Counted from the stretch's first letter, positions 27,801-42,800 are shown. The stretch is 64,000 bases of DNA from Apostichopus japonicus (GCF_037975245.1 NC_092568.1:13045501-13109500); one strand, 5' to 3'. Program-made: numbers and translations. The notes: generated by a model from the letters alone, not told the origin.

Positions 27801-30800
27801 AATTTCATGACAGTTTTTACAGCGCAATTTGCCATTGAAGTCATTCCATATTACTGAGGTTTTGATTTGTTAATAACATAAATGTCAAACCTGATATTTC
27901 AAGCCGTCAAGGCTTGGCTTGAGTTATACGGTGTCTTCAAGGAGCAGATCCAGAGTTTGAAATCATTGTTGACATTTGATGTCACCTTCACGCATGTATA
28001 GTGCTTTTATGTCAGTCGTTCATCAGGTATTCTTCCTTCCCTTAACACACTAAGCTCATGTTCTCATCAACACAGCCTATTGACCTTCATGTTTGTATTT
28101 TTGTCTTCACAGGTCAAAGTCATGCTCAAGTTAGTTCCATCAAGCAACCCCAACGACTCTTCATCATGTGTGACAGTGGACATCAAGAAAAAACAAGTGA
28201 CCCTGTTCGACCCGACAGCACTGAGTGGCTTTGTTACTCCAGCCGGTCGACGAGCGGGTGTCGCAGCTCCTAAAATGTTTGCTTTCGACAACATCTTTGA
28301 GCAAGATGCGTCACAAGTAGGTTATCTCTTTCATCTAAACCATTTGAAATGACCACTCCAGACTAATCATGAAATAAGCTCTCTGTATGATGTCAGTTTT
28401 ATACATTATTAAACTAAGTTGTTATGGCACTGAAGAGCCTCCTCAATCTCATACATTTATGTAGCAATTTTAACAAGACTCGTTATGCGTCGGGCTATGA
28501 CTAACTGCTGCTGCCATTTCTTGAGTCATTTAAAGGCAAGAGAGAAATAAATTTAGTGCAAGAGATAGAAATCTCTTTAGAATGTGTAGTAACAGCATGT
28601 AATATTACAACAGAAGCAGATGTATTTTAGCATGTTTGTCACAGAGTGACATTTATAACGTGAGGGATATTTAGCGGAGAGCCAACTAATATCTCTGGAT
28701 GTCAGCAACAGAGTGACAGTTGGTCATGTATAGAGACAGACAAATTATTACAAAAAATCTCTTTGATTGCTAAAAGTGAGGCAGTTGTTAGATGAATCAT
28801 TAGTTCAGTTGAGGGTTTATTTTACAGTTTTAGAGGTAGTCTTTTATGATTAAGGGGTTGTGAAAGAAAGATGAATTGATATTATGACAGCCTATAAAAA
28901 CCTGTTTCATTCTATTAGATGGAAGTGTGTTCTAACAGTGTTGCTGACATTGTCTCTGCGGTGGTCAACGGTGCTGATGGGTGTCTCTTTGGCTACGGCC
29001 ATTCTCATCTCGGTGAGTCCCCTCTCTCTTCATTCTTGGTCAAATATCTGACTGCCGTCCATTGGCACCAACCAGTCTTAGTTTGGTAATGCTAGCACTT
29101 CAGAGCTAAGAGAGTGCTTATTTGCTTGACCACATCTCATTGACAAGGTTGTGACCTTTGGAGTTGGAGACCCTCATATTTGTCTGGGTGGCCTGTTCAG
29201 CTATCCCTGGATATGTCATATTGAGATATTAATGAGTGATATGGATTGGCTACATTGCTATAGGCAGTCTTGTTTGCAGTGTAAATAGAAGTCAGTGAAA
29301 GATTGCTTCCTGTGATTAGAAGACAAACTATGGTTTCAAATGAACACTTACAAGTCATAACAAACCACTCAGACTGGATCTGGGAGAAGCTTGGCAGGTA
29401 TTAATTTACCTTGGGGAAAAACTGCCAAAGATTGGCTTGATAAGGTATCTTCACTGTATGGGTGGAAATCCTTCACTTTCTATGACAGCTTTCTGGCCAC
29501 AAATGTTTGGTTCTTCTTGCCGGATATTTCAGGCAATTCTGTCTGTGTAGTGCTAATGAAATCTGAAAAGGAAATGGAACGTTGGGTTGTGTGTGGCACA
29601 GTGGGATGGATCTCAGCAACCAAGTGCATTCCATGTCGACACATACTAGTCACAATATTACAGAGCTGAATTGCTCATTAACATTTGTTGAATGAAAATA
29701 AAGCTGATATTGTTTGACCAATTGTAATCGTATTGAGCTGAAGTATTCAAAATGGCAAGCAGACACAGAATGCAACCCAGTTAAAGCCTTAGAGGCACGC
29801 CATAATCCATTCATTCAAATTTCATTGCCTCCCTTGCAGAATATCGTACCCATTTGGATATTTATGATGTTGTATCTGCCACTTCACTAAAAGTATCCCT
29901 GGCAAATAATGTCTTTTCCCTTCTTTCAAAATTTTATGTATTTCCCCACTTTGACAGATTTAGGTCAGTGGAGTGATTCATATCATTTTGGCCACCACTG
30001 CCGGTTACCTTACTTACTTTATCCTTGTAGGTTATCTGCTCATAAAAGTTATTGTAGAATTTATGATGGGATGGAATTAACAATCCCAAATGAAACTTGA
30101 AAAGGCTTTTCACTTCTAATATATGAACATTTGTCTTGACGCAACCATCATGTCCATCCCCGTATAGTCTTCAAGTAAGCATTTAATGATGCAAAAATCT
30201 CGTCGTCGAGAAAGAAGGGCAGGATGTGACCACTCTTTTAAGATCGGTAGAAATGTTTATTACTCTGCTCACCTTAACTGGTCGGAAAAATTTCCCTTTA
30301 CAAAGCTATCAACTAAATCAGGTCTAATCAGTGGACTTCTCGTTTTCTTTTTTGAGTTAGTTACCCAGGGGAATGAAGGGTAAGAATCTGTGCCTGTGTA
30401 TGACCTTGTCAGGATAGTTATCAATTAAGGTACTTAGTGAGTAATCAACTCTTGGTGTCTTTTATTGTTCTTTGTCCATGCAGGCAAGACATACACCATG
30501 ATCGGTGGCGATGAGTCACCGCAGACCCTGGGAGCTATTCCATCCGCAGTAGCCTGGCTCTTTAAACTCATCAACGAGAAGAAGGAGCGAACAAGTACAC
30601 GGTTCTCTGTGAGGGTTTCGGCAGTTGAGGTCCACGGCAAACAGGAACATCTTAGGGACTTACTTGTAGAACAAGCAAATGGTACATTTACGTTCCTATT
30701 TTCTTTAAAATTGTCAGACAAATTTTGTTTGATATGTTCGTTATGATGTTTCATATAAGGAGGTAATCATTTTCTCGATCAGGAAGAATTGAGGGTCTGA

Positions 30801-33800
30801 TCCATAATGACAACCTTGTTGTAAAGAAATCTTGGAATAAAATGTTCACGAAAAAAAAACAAGGGTGAATTTGGGAACATTAAGGCTGCTGTCGAAAACT
30901 TATCACTGGATAAAGATTTATTTACTTGGGGGCCATATGGACTTATTTTAGTCAATGTTTTGATCAAGATTCTGAGGGCTTGTAATGTATGTCATCTAAG
31001 CTAACAATGTTAACTGTTACATCCAATCACATTCTCTGTTGACAAGATTTCATTCATCTTTCCTTACTGTTAGAATTTGCCAATATTTCTCAAAACTTTT
31101 GTCAAGTTTTATCAAGTCTGAAAAATAGAGTTTCAGTTAGCATAACAAAATAGGATTAACTACTACTTAAATAATATACCAACTGACATTAGAGACCTGT
31201 GCTTTTCCATAATGTATACCATTTGTCTCAAACTTGAACCTTTCACAGAATTGACACGGTAGTCTGTATGATAATTTATAGCAATCAATACATCTAACAG
31301 TTAGGCCTATCCTACTGTTACTAACGGTAGGATAGACTAACGGAAATTGCTTGCTTAATATCATACTACTTCCTCAAGCCAAGGACATTTTCTGCTATAT
31401 CTATTACCATGATAATAAAGGGTATTATTCAAGACTTTAGCCTTCAAGACACATCTAACAAGCGTACTTAGATTCTGCAGCATTGCTGCTCTAGTCGTTC
31501 TCCCATATATCTAGGGTCTTTACAGTTTTAAGTTGTGGACCAAACTCAATACCTGCAGTGATTTCATGCCTTACCTATTTCTGATCATAATCATTCTATG
31601 ATTGACGGATGGTACTATGTAGGTTTGGTGATAAAACAACATTACTAATTTGTGAGACACGTTAAGCATTTTGTTTTGTATTAATAGGTCCAATTAGGTC
31701 TAATTAATCTTATTTTTTTCATATTAACAATGTTGTTCAATAACAACTTCCCGACATGGACGTTAAATGGATGTGTGCCGAGAGATTGGCTTCGGTCAGC
31801 TTGCGAGTCTACAAGCCTCCATGGCTTCTTTCGCGAGTTCCTGCTTGCGGGAAGATCACATATACATACATACATACATATTAGGGAGTATACAGTTATG
31901 TGTGAATATTACATAACTTGATCCAATGCAAACATACAATATATTATTCTTCTCAAATTATCCAGCTATTGAAACCTAAGATAGTCTTTGATTAATGGAG
32001 TTTATCCACCTTCCTGTCAGGGTGTTGCATAGAAAGATGTGATTTGTAATGAAGCTTGTATTTCTCTCTCTGTGCAGCAGAAGTATCAGTAGTTGGTCTT
32101 TGTTAACACAGCGCTAAAGATTTGTAAGCTGATACAAAGTTATGAATCATTAATTTTGTGTGAAATGGGAAATGGTGTGAGATAAGTACACACCTGTCAT
32201 TATGCTTTAGGATAAGCCGGAGCTGCTTAAAAGTTAGCAGTCATGGTTATAATCTCATGCAAATCCATTGGGACTTGCATTATGAAGACAAAGCATAACA
32301 TTGTTTAAATTTTTAAATTACCTTCCATAAAATATTTTGAATTTTTAAACTATCTTCCGTAAAATCTTTTGAATTTTTAAACTACCTTTGAGGTCTTCTG
32401 TACTTTTCAGAAAGATATCACTTTGTGTAAATTTTATAATAAGAGAACAATAAAGTGTAAGTTTGAGTATGAAGGTTGAGAGATAGGACAAATATCAGCT
32501 TCAAAGAGAATTTAAGCTGTTTGAAGCATGTTTGAAACCATATATCATTTAATACACCCATTGTTCATCATTGTAAAGCTTTCCTAGTTCAAGCTTCATC
32601 CACAAATATATAACATCAAGGTTTGTGTTTCATTATGAAATGTTTTGACTTTCAAAACAATTTCAAATTGGACATTTTGTTTTTCTTCATTTTATGATAT
32701 GACATTGCACTGGCATGTATCAGAGGAACATTATGTGGTTTTATTATTTAGTAATAATGTAAAATCTATTTTTTAGGGGATAACTTGTGTTAGATCCCAG
32801 CTCTTCAAGGTACCTTTGCACTTTCTGCCGAGCCTCAGATTGTCTTACACGCCAGATTCTGTTTTAATCGACAAATTTGTTTAGGTATGCAAATTTTTGG
32901 CAATTTGCATTGTAAAGTAAGAAGCTCCGGGGAGTTATTGGATAGTCATTGTTGTCGCCATAGGGACAGTGATAGTTTTGATTGGTGTCAAATATCATCC
33001 CTAATTATAACATGGCTTGACAAAAAAACAAAGGATATCATGGTAATTACTCACACCAGAGAAATTAAACTATACGGCTGCTTACACATTATCTACTGCC
33101 AGAGGCAAATGTACTATTAAAATAATGAGAAGCCCTTCAAATTAAAAGCAAATTAGACAAAGGGAAAGCCAATCAAAGGCTAATATTTCCCTAAGTTCTT
33201 TTTATCGATGAGCTCACACAGTGTTTTTTAATTTGTTTACTCTGTTGAAAGAGGGTCTCTTTAGTTCATGCGATCGTTTTTCATAAAGCTGCAATTGAGT
33301 TTTTGTAACTTTCTTTTCTCAGACCAAGTTATATCCTAGTCATAAGTGATTGGATATATTCCCCAATATAGTAAATGAATACTTGTGGGTTACGACCATG
33401 AAACAACATTAGTGAATTTTTAATGATTTTTAACAGATACAGAAAATTTTGCGACTGACAAAGTTTATATAATGCTTCATCTTTAATCTGCAAACCAGTA
33501 AGTTTATTTTCATCATTCCTGGTGTGGTTTTGATCAACCTCTGACTAAAAGGTAACCATAACCTTTCCCTTAACCACTCTGTATAGTGCCACCAGATTGT
33601 CAAAACGTAAACAGAAACTGCAATTTTGATATTTCAAGGCATGACAGCAAATATTTACCTTTGAATTTATTGAGGTAGAGCAATTATCCAATTTTTACTC
33701 TGTTTGTGTTCATCTGCGATACAGGAAGCAATAATGGAGGAGACGCATCGCCTGCTGCCCTCTATCTTCAGGAAGATCCCATCTGCGGGGTTCAGCTACT

Positions 33801-36800
33801 CAACCAAAGTGAACTGAGGGCTCCAACAGCAGAAAAGGCTGCATTTTACCTTGATGCTGCAATTGCAGCCAGGATGAACCATGGACAGAAAGGTAAATAA
33901 TACAGACAAAAATCTTCCCTATCTGTAACCGTACCAGGCTTCTGGATAAGTTCTTGCAATTTTGGGTTTCCTGTAATAAATATGGCTGAAACATGGTTAT
34001 GACAATGACGTTTACTATGATTTTAGAGCAACAAGTTATCCTAGGAACGTTCTATTTTTCTCTGTCACTTCAGGTTTCCGATAATTTTGTCAATATTAGT
34101 AGCAAAAGATTTCTTAATTTAATGGAGTCAACATACAACCCCTCATCTCTCCATTTCCACTGTTGAAGCTGAAAGATTAATTTCAAACTATTTTTTTATT
34201 CTCACCTTCATTGTATTTGCTTTTTCTTTTTTCTTGACTACCTCAGAGGAACCAGAGGCTGGTCGGTATTCTCACATGCTGTTCACATTACACGTCTACC
34301 AGTACAGAATAGACAAATATGGTAAAGGGGGTGTCAATGGGGGACGAAGCAGGCTCCATCTCATCGATCTCGGCAGCGGAGACAAAAGCAGCAGCAAAGT
34401 ACAAAACGGGTCATCTTTAACATTTTCTGCTCTCGGAAACGTCATACTTGCCGTCCTGAATGGCCAGAAGCATATTCCGTACAGGTAAAATATTGATGTC
34501 TTTCCATCATCTGCTATCACCAAGAAAACCAGGTCTTGACCATAACAGTCATCAACTCGCCATTGGGGAGTACTTTTTTAGCTTTGGCGAATAGAAAATG
34601 CACTACGCTCAACATTTTGGGGAGTTACTGGTGGACTAGTCAAACCCCAACATTAGCAAGACTATTTCACAGCATGATCAAAGTAGTACGGTGTCGAACT
34701 TGAAACAAGTTAAGTTGTAATTAATTTTGTCAATGACCAAACTCAATAGGAATTTACTGTGTGAAATGGTTCGCTATTTGCATGTGTATCATATACAGGA
34801 ATTTTTCATGTGAGGAGGTTGTTCACTAACTTTGCGAGGGAAGACAGATGCTTTGTCAATGTTAGATTTGCATTGCTTAAAAGATCGCTTTGATTTAGGC
34901 AGTGTAGCGGAAAATCAGTTGTCATTTTCGCACACCATTTTACAGTTAAAAAGCGAAGAATAAATAATTGGGAAAATTGGGAAAAAAGTCCCTAATCGAG
35001 TAGCAAGTTGCTGTGAGTTACTGATTAGGCTTACTTGCAAACACCTAGTTAGTAAATGCCTAGTATTACAGAAGCCCTAACATTACAGCGAGAACACGCT
35101 GATGTTTTATTTCGTGTTTCCTTACCAAATATTGACAAATTCACTCCATAAGACAGCATCTTTTAAAACCTACCGTGATGTGAATGCCATGAACTTGGCA
35201 TCAGTTGGAGTCGAACTATTACCGAAGTACTTGCAATCAAAGAAAGCAAATAATGATAACAACCACATCTGCTGTTCACATATTCGTCCATGTTCTGATT
35301 CAATCATTTATTTAAGTGCCTTCCTTATATATTGCTCCTATGAAATTGTTAGACATTTTCCAGTCTTTGGATTGAATTTCAATCCCCACATTTAACGTTC
35401 TCTTTACAGAGACAGCAAGTTAACACGGTTGCTTCGTGAAGCCATGGGAAGCCTTTCATGTCGTACGGTGATGATTGCCCATGTCTCGTCAGCAATTCCT
35501 TTCTACTCGGAAACACTCTCAACAATCCAATTGGCGTCCAGGATTCATCGGATGAGAAAGAAGAAATCAAAGGTAGACAGAGTTTAATGACCTGTCCTGA
35601 ATTGCTTTGTCCTAAAGTTCATTGGCTCTTGCTGGTTGAAAGAGAATTCTCGGTGGACTTTTCTGCTGTAATTAGTTTTGTTCAGACACCATCCTTCTTT
35701 GTGTTTTTTTTTTAAATTTTAAAACCAGTTAGAATTTTTGGATATACCAGCATGCTCATTTGGAATAAAACATTGCTATGAAAAGGTGTATCGAATTATA
35801 AATTGGACAGGCACACAAATTACAATTCAGTATTGACTTTTTCTCAGAGAAAAGTTACAAAAGAAGACTGTCTTGATGACAGATTTGTTGACTCAAGTTT
35901 GATTTAGTTTATTCTTTATGGTATAGATACTATGACCTAGGGAACTGTTAGTAGAAGACAGACAAGTTCGCAATCACGTAATACTTTGTGTGGTTCATAG
36001 CTAACAGTTGAGGGTGTTTTCCATTTCTGTGCTATGACCTATGAAACTGTTAGTGATGACAGACGAGGAAGTAATCACGCATACTTTGTGAGAGTCATAG
36101 CTAACTGTTGAGGGTGTTTTCCATTTAAGTACTGAGTATTTATGGGTGCAAGAAGATCTTTCAATGGCTGAAACAGTTCTCACTAAGTTTTTTTATGCTT
36201 CGTTGTGATTATATCGTGATTGTCAATTGTATCACAATCTCTGCAGAAACTTATCAAGGTCTTCCATAGATATACTGTACTTCTTTCAAGTAGAGCATTC
36301 CATCACAATCTGTTTTATTTTTTCTTTGACAGTATTCTGGTACCAGTTCCTCTGGGGGAGAAAGTTCCTGTGAGGAGGGACGAATGAGAAGGATTCGACC
36401 CGCTCATCGCCGTACTTGTCCATCCCCGGTACCTGAGGGGGGTGTTCAGGTTACCAATGCTTTAAACCAAAGTGATCCCGAGTACCTTTCCAGTAGTGAG
36501 CAGTCATGTGATACAGTTATCTATGTAGGACCGGACGGTTGCCCCCTCAGCGACCGAGATCTGACAGATAATGAAGGTCCTCCTGATGTGCTTCCAGCTC
36601 TGATGAACCTCAATCTGAGTGATTCACAGAGCAGTGACGACAATAAACACCTGGGGAGCGGTAGCGACGGAGAAAACCATCCTCTGTTCGGAGGAGAGGG
36701 CAATAATCACATTTCAGATAACAGTGAAAATGAAAATGAGAACAATGACGACTTAAATGAGGTTAATTTGAAGTCAAACAGCAAGTCCAACCTCTCCTCA

Positions 36801-39800
36801 GGGACAGATTACACAAGCCCAACTCTTTCAAACGGTGGCAGCAGCCACTGTGAAGATGAAAACAAGAACAGAATGGATCAAGCCGACCAAGAGTCTGAAC
36901 CAGGAAAACTATGCAAACCAGATGTACCAGTGAAACCCAGCAAATTGAAATACCCTCCCTTAATCAAAGAAAAGCCAACCCTACCAACCAAACCATTATT
37001 CCGGGAAGAGTTACCAAAGGAGACCAAAAAATCCTCTCTTCTTCGTTCAGAAAAATTGAAGGCTGCCGCCAAAGAAAAGAAATCTGATTGTATTCCAGAG
37101 GAGCCCAGTGATTTAGCCGAGGCTGAGGAAGAAGTAGATTTACCAGTCAACTTTGGTAGCAACGAGGACATCGAAAAGGTGAAACAGTTGGTGGATTGCG
37201 ACGAAATGGAAAATATTCAAGAGATGGAGAGAGAACGACTATCCGATCCCGACAAGAGGGCAAGCTCAAATATCGACGACCTTAGCGTGAGTGAGTTTGG
37301 TGAGGAGGATGATCTTACGGAAGCCTTGAGGACTGCTGATGCTGATTTTTCATCTCAGGCAGCATCAGTATCCTCAGTAGACAATCCTATTACTCCCACC
37401 AATGAGAAACCAAACCTATTGGATGCTATTCCCTTAACACCAGAAGAGAGGCAATTTTTATCTACCACTTCAATGTTTTCAAACCCAGAATGCCTCATGA
37501 AATCATTTACATCGTTGGACAGGATTTCTGAGCTCCTTGAGAAACCTGTCTCCGAATTATCTGAGGATGAAATATCTTTGGCCTTCTCTGAGCAGGAGAC
37601 CCTGAGCTTCATCTCTCGAGCTTCGGATGAATTAACCACGGTCACAGATACATTAACGATTGATGAAATGCCTTTAGGGTCGGAGGCAGTCTGCTGGTTT
37701 CAGCAGCTTGCACAAAGGTCCATGGACAATTTCTCTGAGAACATATCTACCAGCCTGAATAATACTAGCGTTGGTGGTTGTATGGAAGAGCCTTTCCTGC
37801 TGCTAGGAATGGAAGAGAGGAAAAAGATGGCCGGGGGCCACTACGTGTACTCTGATGATGAGTCAGAAGTAGTCGATGCAGAGAATTACAAAATGGGGCC
37901 TAATTTTCCAGACTGCTTCCGGTTGGATAACGATACCATTGATTCTGTATCTTTAGCCAGCAATGACTTGGAGGCTATTAAATCGATGTATGTCATATCA
38001 AACATTCATGCAGACAACTTGTCAGTGGATAGTGATCCAATGGATGACGCAGAGCTGCCTCCTGGGTTAGACCTCGGAGGAAACCTATTGACTCATGAAC
38101 CTGCTGTGATGACCTACATGACCATCAATAACGATGACCAGGTGGTGATGAGGGAGAAACACATGGCTGATGACCACCCTCTGCGTAGGTTGAGCTGCAT
38201 CAGCGATGCTACAGATGCCACCTTCAGCACGACCTCCAGACCCAACAGCTTCATCTCAGAGAAAGATGATGACACATCTCATTCATCCTCTCTGGGAAGG
38301 TCAAATCATTCAAAGAGTCCTCAAGATTCCAAGATCAATGAAAGAATTGCAGCTGCACTCCATCTTCAGAAACTGCAAGCCCAGATACTGGCCAGAGCTA
38401 TTGCTGCTAATTACAGCCCACGTATGAAAGGTCATCCAGCTCAGGGACAGCGACTTGCCAGGGGACCTTGCAACCAGACCCAGGTCTCGGGGAACGTCTC
38501 CCCTGTTTGGCAAAGAATGATGCCTAACGAGGAACCCAAAAGAGAACCTCTGTATGATGTGACACCTGCTCCTTCTGTGTCACTCTGCGAAAGCACTCCG
38601 ACCCATTCGAAGACCTCAATTTGTGAAAGCACTCCTACACACTCAAACTCTGTGTGTGGCAGCACACCTTCCCACAGCAGTGCTAATACTGTAATCTGTG
38701 TTGAGAAATCTCCAAAGAGGCCTGAAAACACATCATTGAACAGTACTCCGAGAGCGAGTCCCTTTAAGAAAAAGAATGGCAGCCACAGGCCACTTCTAGG
38801 GGTAAGTGCGGCCCTGTCTAGGAACATGGAGAGTTCAGCATCTCAGGATGAGGATGAGCTGGCGGAGATGTGGAAGGACAGGAAACCTGATGGTGCTTGT
38901 TCTGAGGATATGTGTGACCTGGTTCGCCCACCGGTCATCGGAGCATGCTCGTCTCCCACATTTCATGTTGAAGTGAATCCATGTTACTCTCAGGAATTTG
39001 AGTATGAATGTAAAGATCGCCATCATTATCAAGTGCACAGTCCCAAGAGGGGACTCGAGACGGTACCTGAAGTGGAGAATCACATCTATGCTTCCTTGGA
39101 GAGAGAAATACCAGAACGGCTCAAGCCTGAGCCAAATATCCCCAAACCAGAACCTAGTGTGAGAAATGGTAAATCTAATATGTCAAAGCTACCTCTTCCT
39201 AATTCAATGAAAACTCCCTCTAAACTTCCAGCTAAGAAACAATACAGGTCTTCCGGCAGTAAAAGTGACAGTGAAACAAGAAAGAGTAGTTCTAGGTTAC
39301 CAAGGACTTCAAAACTGCCTCAAAGTAATAGATCCTCCAGTAAGAGCTCGAATAGCGCCGTTTCTAAGTTAACAGATAAGCCCCCATCGTCAATGCAGAG
39401 AACTAATTCCCTTCCAACACACAATAAGTCCATGAGCAAATCGGCACCATCCTTAACAAAGAGTGGAACTTCGTCCAGATTTTCATCCAGGGATCGGCAG
39501 GGGTCACAGCTGCCGGTCAGAGGTGTGAATGGTAACCTACCTACAGGTAAAAGGCTGACCAATGTCTCGGACAGTAGCAACGACAGTGGTATAGCATCGG
39601 GGGAGAATGGACACCACAGACCGGCAATACTTTCACCATACTCCAAAGTAACAGAGCCCAGAATCAGAAGAGGTGCGAGTAGTGGCCATGGGAGTGATAA
39701 CAGTAGCTCCTTCAGTGATCACCCTCCAACAGTCACCAGGAGATTACATGGAGCCAGTGGTATGAGCAGTGGCTACGAGAGTAATCGAAGAGATAGCTAC

Positions 39801-42800
39801 AGTGAAGCAACGGCGTCCGCTCCAGACTCATTCAGTGAAGGCTCTTGTGGAAAAGTTAGAGGCAACAAGCTGATCAAGAAGAAATTCCCTGGTAAGCCAG
39901 CATTTGTTTGCATGTATTTATCTTGCCATGTACATGACACGTATTCTTGAACATGAAGTTTTATTTGGGAAGAACTTTGTTCAACGGATCGAACCACATA
40001 CACTTTACGTGCATGTACAATACAACTAACGCCCAAAGATGTTTTAAAGGCCAATAAAACACCAGTTGCATAGATTTTAGGAATTTGAAGGATTTACCAA
40101 AGATAAAATGCTACAAGTTGTATCTAGAATGATAAATCAGTCTTTCACTTGTGGCAATGTGCACTTTAGGGGTACATTTCCTCTGGCCTGATAGCATCAT
40201 CCAAGTCTCTGGTTATGATTTTGAACTGACATGTATGAAGCAACATTGGACAGTATGATTTGTTCTTGGGTACTTTTCATAGCGAATAAATCTCAAAGAA
40301 AGAGTTATATAGAATGTGAAGGAAGTGTTAGATTTTAATCAAATTCTTATTATAGAATAACCTTGAATAAGTCATCATTTCTTAGCTTCAAAGTTATTAT
40401 TTGGTGAAATGGAATCCACAAAATTGTCTCTCAAATTGGAAAGAGATCATATTCAGGCAGAAGTTTTTTTCTTTTCTTGAAAGAAAATATAAGTTATCTG
40501 TCTGTTCACAGACCTTGCAAATGATTGGAATATGTCGTCAGATAGAAACCAAAATGTAAAATTAAAACTATTTGCCAAGGAATTCTCTGTGGACCGTGAT
40601 ATAATTGAATCTCGTCTGAACTTGAACCCGTAATGTGTTGAAAAGGTCATGATTCAACCATCATGAACTATGTAACCAAAGATATTGATATTCTTGGAAA
40701 AAAAGAATGGTTTGAAAGGTTCTCTTGGGCAAACCATGTACATTTAATTGTGTTTATAATAATACAAAAAGTTTATTAACCAAGGTAGAATAGCTGTTGT
40801 ACAACACTCTACACCAAAATGTCTTACAAAGCAAGCCACATATAATTTCTCATAGAACCGTAATTTAAATCAGAGAGTTAAACAACTGAACTATATTTTA
40901 ATATCTGGAATCAGTAACTAGTTGGTCAAACTTTGTCATATTTTGGAGTTTCATTTAAGGACCGACAGTGTGCTATACAAACCACCGTTTTCAACTGTCA
41001 CTAAGCACTAAATTTTGCCATCACAAATGCCTTTCTTGAAGAAAACAATTGCAACAGGAGTTGTGTCTTTGTTGTTTTCTCAGGGACGAAGTCAAGCTCA
41101 AAGAGGAACCGAGCCATTCCCCGCTCTTCTGCCTCTGACACAGGTGTCCCAGTCTCTCACCGGCCTGGTAGACCAAGGCCACTGAAACCAGAGGAGGGGG
41201 TAGAAATCAAGGTTTATGAGGTAGATGACCCCAAAATGTTACAACAGCAGAGGGCAGAACCTGTTAAGGTAAGACATCACTAGATTTGAAGTAAAACAGT
41301 TAAAATTTAGTATTCTGTTTGTATCCTCATCATATAGAGTTATACTTAGGGAGGGAGGGGTGGTGTTGGGTGGGGTGGTGTTGGGAGGGGGCGGGTGGAA
41401 GAAGGTAAACGGTAATCAGGGGACAACTAATGGTCAGACTGGTAGGTACTGCATCCTCTATTTATTTTGTTTGTCTTAGATAAACATAACCATGTAGAAA
41501 TGTAATATGTAACTCTTTCTCACTCTTCAGTGTGTCTAGTCAATAATATTGTCCAACTCATCTGATTCTTCCTTCTGTTTAAAGCAACACTCAAGAGTTT
41601 TTTATTCATCAATTCGACTGATAGAGAGAGGTACAAACCTGACTAATGTCAAATAAGTATGTTTAGATGACATCACTTTGGCAACAGTGAAAAAATCAAT
41701 AAAACACAGGCCAAGATGTTACAGTGTTTTACTACATTGTCAATCTGTGAAAGGTCAGAGAGTACTCACAAATTGACTTAATGTTGTCAAATTTCTTGCA
41801 GATAAACATTATTTCCATCTAGTTTTTAAGCAAATAATAATTTTGAGGGAAAGTGAACAATATCAATGTTGTTTAAGTAGGCTACATCAGAAGTTACATT
41901 ACAGCCAGAAAACTGCAATTATTTTGGGAATAGAACCCTGAATGCACCCAATCTTCTGCTTGTGAATATTCTTCTAATATTTGAAGGTTTTTTTTTTTTT
42001 TAACGCACCAGAATTTTTTCTTACTTAAGTCATTAAATATTCATAAAATTTTTGAGACATATGAGACTTGTGCTAAGTAATGAGTAAATGCTTCATGGTT
42101 TGATGAAGACATATTTTATCATACAGAGGTACACCAAAATAAAAGGTGAAGTCAATAAAACTCCTTCCAGGCCCAGGATTTACCTTCGGGGTGCGACAGG
42201 GAGGCAGATTTATAATGTTGGCGACAGGGAGGCAGATTTATAATGTTGGCGACAGGGAGGCAGATTAATAATGTTGGCGGTATTTTGAATCTTCCAGGTG
42301 GAGAGTCCAAACCGCCAACTGGACACAATTCAAGAAAACTGTGTGAGAAGAGATAGTTTTCCCAGGTTCAATATACATGCCTGATTTTTCAAGTCGAAAT
42401 GAACTTTGAACCCCTCAATTATTGTCACACCTTGGCACGATTTCTTGTTACTTTTGAATTATTTTTTTTGAAAAATTGATTGTCATTTCTCCTGGCATGC
42501 AGCAAGGTGATTGCTCTAAGTGGGAGGATATGAACCATAAACAAGAGGTATATTATTATATATATGGATGTACTCCCGGCATTGCATGATCAATATATTA
42601 TCTGGATCAGATCATAATCTGTGAAGAGCAGGATCAAGTCCATTCTGGTGATCCAATATTAAATCTTATATGGATCAACATATCCTCACTATTAATGTGA
42701 GGTATCTGGATCAGATTTTTAAATCATTTCAAAACTGGATCAAGTACCAGTTCTATTTTGAGATCCATCTTAAACAGTATTTCAGGAATTGATCAAAACA

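Larger units (their letters stand above)
29013..36332. other. KIF26 introns between motor exons
   Basis: Introns at 29013-30483, 30682-33724, 33893-34246, 34485-35409 and 35573-36332 surround the motor exons. Apart from the repeats listed separately I see no genes in them. The frame at 29391-29669 is Trp-rich but has no splice support. Confidence 0.6.

Noticed and set aside
29391-29669. 92-codon open frame in a KIF26 intron
   Set aside because: Trp-rich with no known motif and no splice support, and it would interrupt the P-loop between exons 28919-29012 and 30484-30681.
36384-39950. A stand-alone 1,188-codon gene starting at ATG 36384
   Set aside because: The frame is open and conserved upstream to an acceptor at 36332, and leaves at a GTAAGC donor after 39891. 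It is an internal KIF26 exon; the last 19 codons of the open frame are intron.
42503-42547. 15-codon segment between GCATGCAG and GTATAT as a KIF26 exon
   Set aside because: Phase would fit, but the segment is short, the donor is weak and there is no homology. Mentioned only within the intron entry.
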